Below are positions 6,437 through 6,891 of a stretch of DNA of 6,891 nt, in pieces; within the stretch, counting starts at the first letter, position 1, and every line of letters begins with the position of its first letter. This DNA is from Clostridia bacterium (GTDB lineage: Bacteria; Bacillota; Clostridia; Christensenellales; UBA1242). A model generated the notes under the pieces. That model was not told where the DNA came from. It saw only the letters and a list, made by a program, of their open reading frames with translations, and searched no databases. The stretch lies in NCBI GenBank assembly GCA_023228225.1, contig JALOBO010000071.1, positions 1 to 6,891 on the forward strand. Direction: 5' to 3'. The translations under genes and the position numbers were made by a program.

Positions 6437-6628
6437 GATACCACGAACGCCGCCGAAGCCACAGAGCGAACACAAAGTAAGCACCGAGCAGGCATCGTGA
6501 ACGAATGTGAGCGGCCAATGCGAGGTGATTGCGAAGTGTGAGCGGACTATCGAACTACCACAAAACGCGGATATGGGAGCGCCTCGCGCCGACGCAAGCG
6601 ACGGAGAAAAGGCGGGCGTAAATATGGC
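6437..6628. other. GC-rich non-coding stretch with degenerate repeats
   Basis: No credible gene lies here; the open frames on either strand have no recognisable domain and run into the repeat arm. The base composition changes abruptly at the end of the deacetylase gene, from AT-rich to GC-rich. Short CG-containing words recur irregularly: CGAATGTGAGCGG (6502-6514) returns as CGAAGTGTGAGCGG (6532-6545), 30 bases further on, and related CGAAC/GAGC words lie at 6449-6490. This looks like a decayed repeat or a dispersed intergenic element and not an RNA gene; I found no convincing long stem. Confidence 0.5.
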
Positions 6629-6660
6629 AAAAATGCTAAACTATACTTATTAGCCTTTTT
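6629..6660 (+). terminator. Terminator-like hairpin after the operon
   Basis: AAAAATGCTAA (6629-6639) can pair with TTAGCCTTTTT (6650-6660) around a 10-base loop, with one T-C mismatch. An A-tract on one side and a T-tract on the other make it potentially bidirectional. It is the only U-tract hairpin between the last gene and the right repeat arm. The stem is poor in G-C pairs, so as an intrinsic terminator it would be weak. Confidence 0.4.
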
Positions 6661-6667
6661 GGAGGAG

Positions 6668-6793
6668 TGAAGCGGCGGCAGCAAAACCAAAAATTTCCTT
6701 CCTTTCAAATTTTCCGCTTCGCGGCGGGGGGTGTGGGGGGAGCCGCAAATAAAAATGATAGGAAATTTTTGGTTTTTGCCCCGCGCGAGCTTG
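6668..6793 (-). repeat. Right arm of the 126-bp inverted repeat
   Basis: This is the reverse complement of 1-126, with a single difference at T6773. Like the left arm, it can fold on itself: 6681-6698 pairs with 6761-6779, with one extra T. Beyond 6793 the sequence continues as GC-rich DNA, but the matching flank of the left arm lies outside the window, so the true repeat may be longer. The open frames crossing it on both strands are by-products of the repeat and show no protein family. Confidence 0.93.
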
Positions 6794-6891
6794 TCGAGCG
6801 CGGGCGAGGCGCAAGTGTCATTCGTCAAAATCCTGCGGATTTTGTCCGAAATACATTCGAACTTCGTCCAATACACACCGCAATAAAATAA
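6794..6891. other. Tail of the window with a strong hairpin at 6821-6850
   Basis: CAAAATCC (6826-6833) and GGATTTTG (6837-6844) form a perfect 8-bp stem around TGC. TTCG (6821-6824) can extend it against CCGAA (6846-6850) after a T-T mismatch and with one bulged base. CCCGCGC (6779-6785) and GCGCGGG (6797-6803) form a second palindrome straddling the repeat boundary. No long U-tract follows, so this looks like a REP-like intergenic palindrome and not a clear terminator. No gene is visible. Confidence 0.45.

Noticed and set aside
5809..6495. Minus-strand open frames at 5809-6018 and 6274-6495
   Set aside because: They lie largely or wholly antisense to the PIG-L deacetylase gene, which has clear catalytic motifs; neither has a recognisable domain.
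1..6793. Composite transposon with inverted insertion sequences
   Set aside because: The arms are only 126 bases long and contain no transposase, and target-site duplications cannot be judged because the left flank is outside the window.
6547..6876. 109-codon open frame on the minus strand
   Set aside because: It runs through the repeat arm and the terminal hairpin, has low-complexity Arg/Pro/Lys-rich content and shows no domain; it is a by-product of GC-rich repeat DNA.
6667..6891. 74-codon open frame on the plus strand
   Set aside because: It starts at the edge of the repeat arm, reads the same repeat in another frame and matches no family I know.

Overview
This window holds one compact, AT-rich operon of seven genes, all on the + strand (214-6436), inside a pair of long inverted repeats (1-126 and 6668-6793; 125 of 126 bases match). 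The organism is probably a bacterium with a small, tightly packed genome, and a member of Patescibacteria/CPR is my best guess. The grounds are: genes that abut or overlap, no clear Shine-Dalgarno sequence before any start, AT-rich genes beside GC-rich palindromic intergenic DNA, and an archaeal-type S-adenosylmethionine synthetase. TAA, TAG and TGA all end genes and none is read through, so the standard bacterial code applies. The lineage is inference only.

Layout. 1-213: left repeat arm, then an AT-rich leader with a 14-bp near-identical direct repeat (156-169 and 198-211). 214-426: a 70-residue XRE/Cro-type repressor. 431-1504: myo-inositol-phosphate synthase (Ino1). 1510-2730: archaeal-type S-adenosylmethionine synthetase. 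2735-3859: a short alanyl-tRNA-synthetase-like protein with no editing or C-Ala domain. 3852-4529: a peptidase S51 family protein. 4477-5679: a GT4 glycosyltransferase. 5663-6436: a PIG-L/LmbE-type zinc deacetylase with an MshB-like GGYG..DH motif. 6437-6667: GC-rich non-coding DNA ending in a terminator-like hairpin. 6668-6793: right repeat arm. 6794-6891: a short tail with a strong hairpin.

How the genes may work together. Ino1, a GT4 enzyme, a PIG-L deacetylase and a ligase derived from an aminoacyl-tRNA synthetase match the chemistry of mycothiol synthesis: inositol phosphate, GlcNAc transfer, N-deacetylation, then amino-acid ligation to the freed amine. In mycothiol the ligase MshC derives from the class I enzyme CysRS; here the candidate derives from the class II enzyme AlaRS. 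The inferred product is an aminoacyl-glucosaminyl-inositol, perhaps methylated (SAM synthetase) and perhaps cleaved by the S51 hydrolase. No MshD-like acetyltransferase, phosphatase or methyltransferase is visible. This would be a mycothiol-like or aminocyclitol-like pathway that I do not recognise as described; the alternatives are a GPI-like inositol glycolipid or an unrelated surface glycan.
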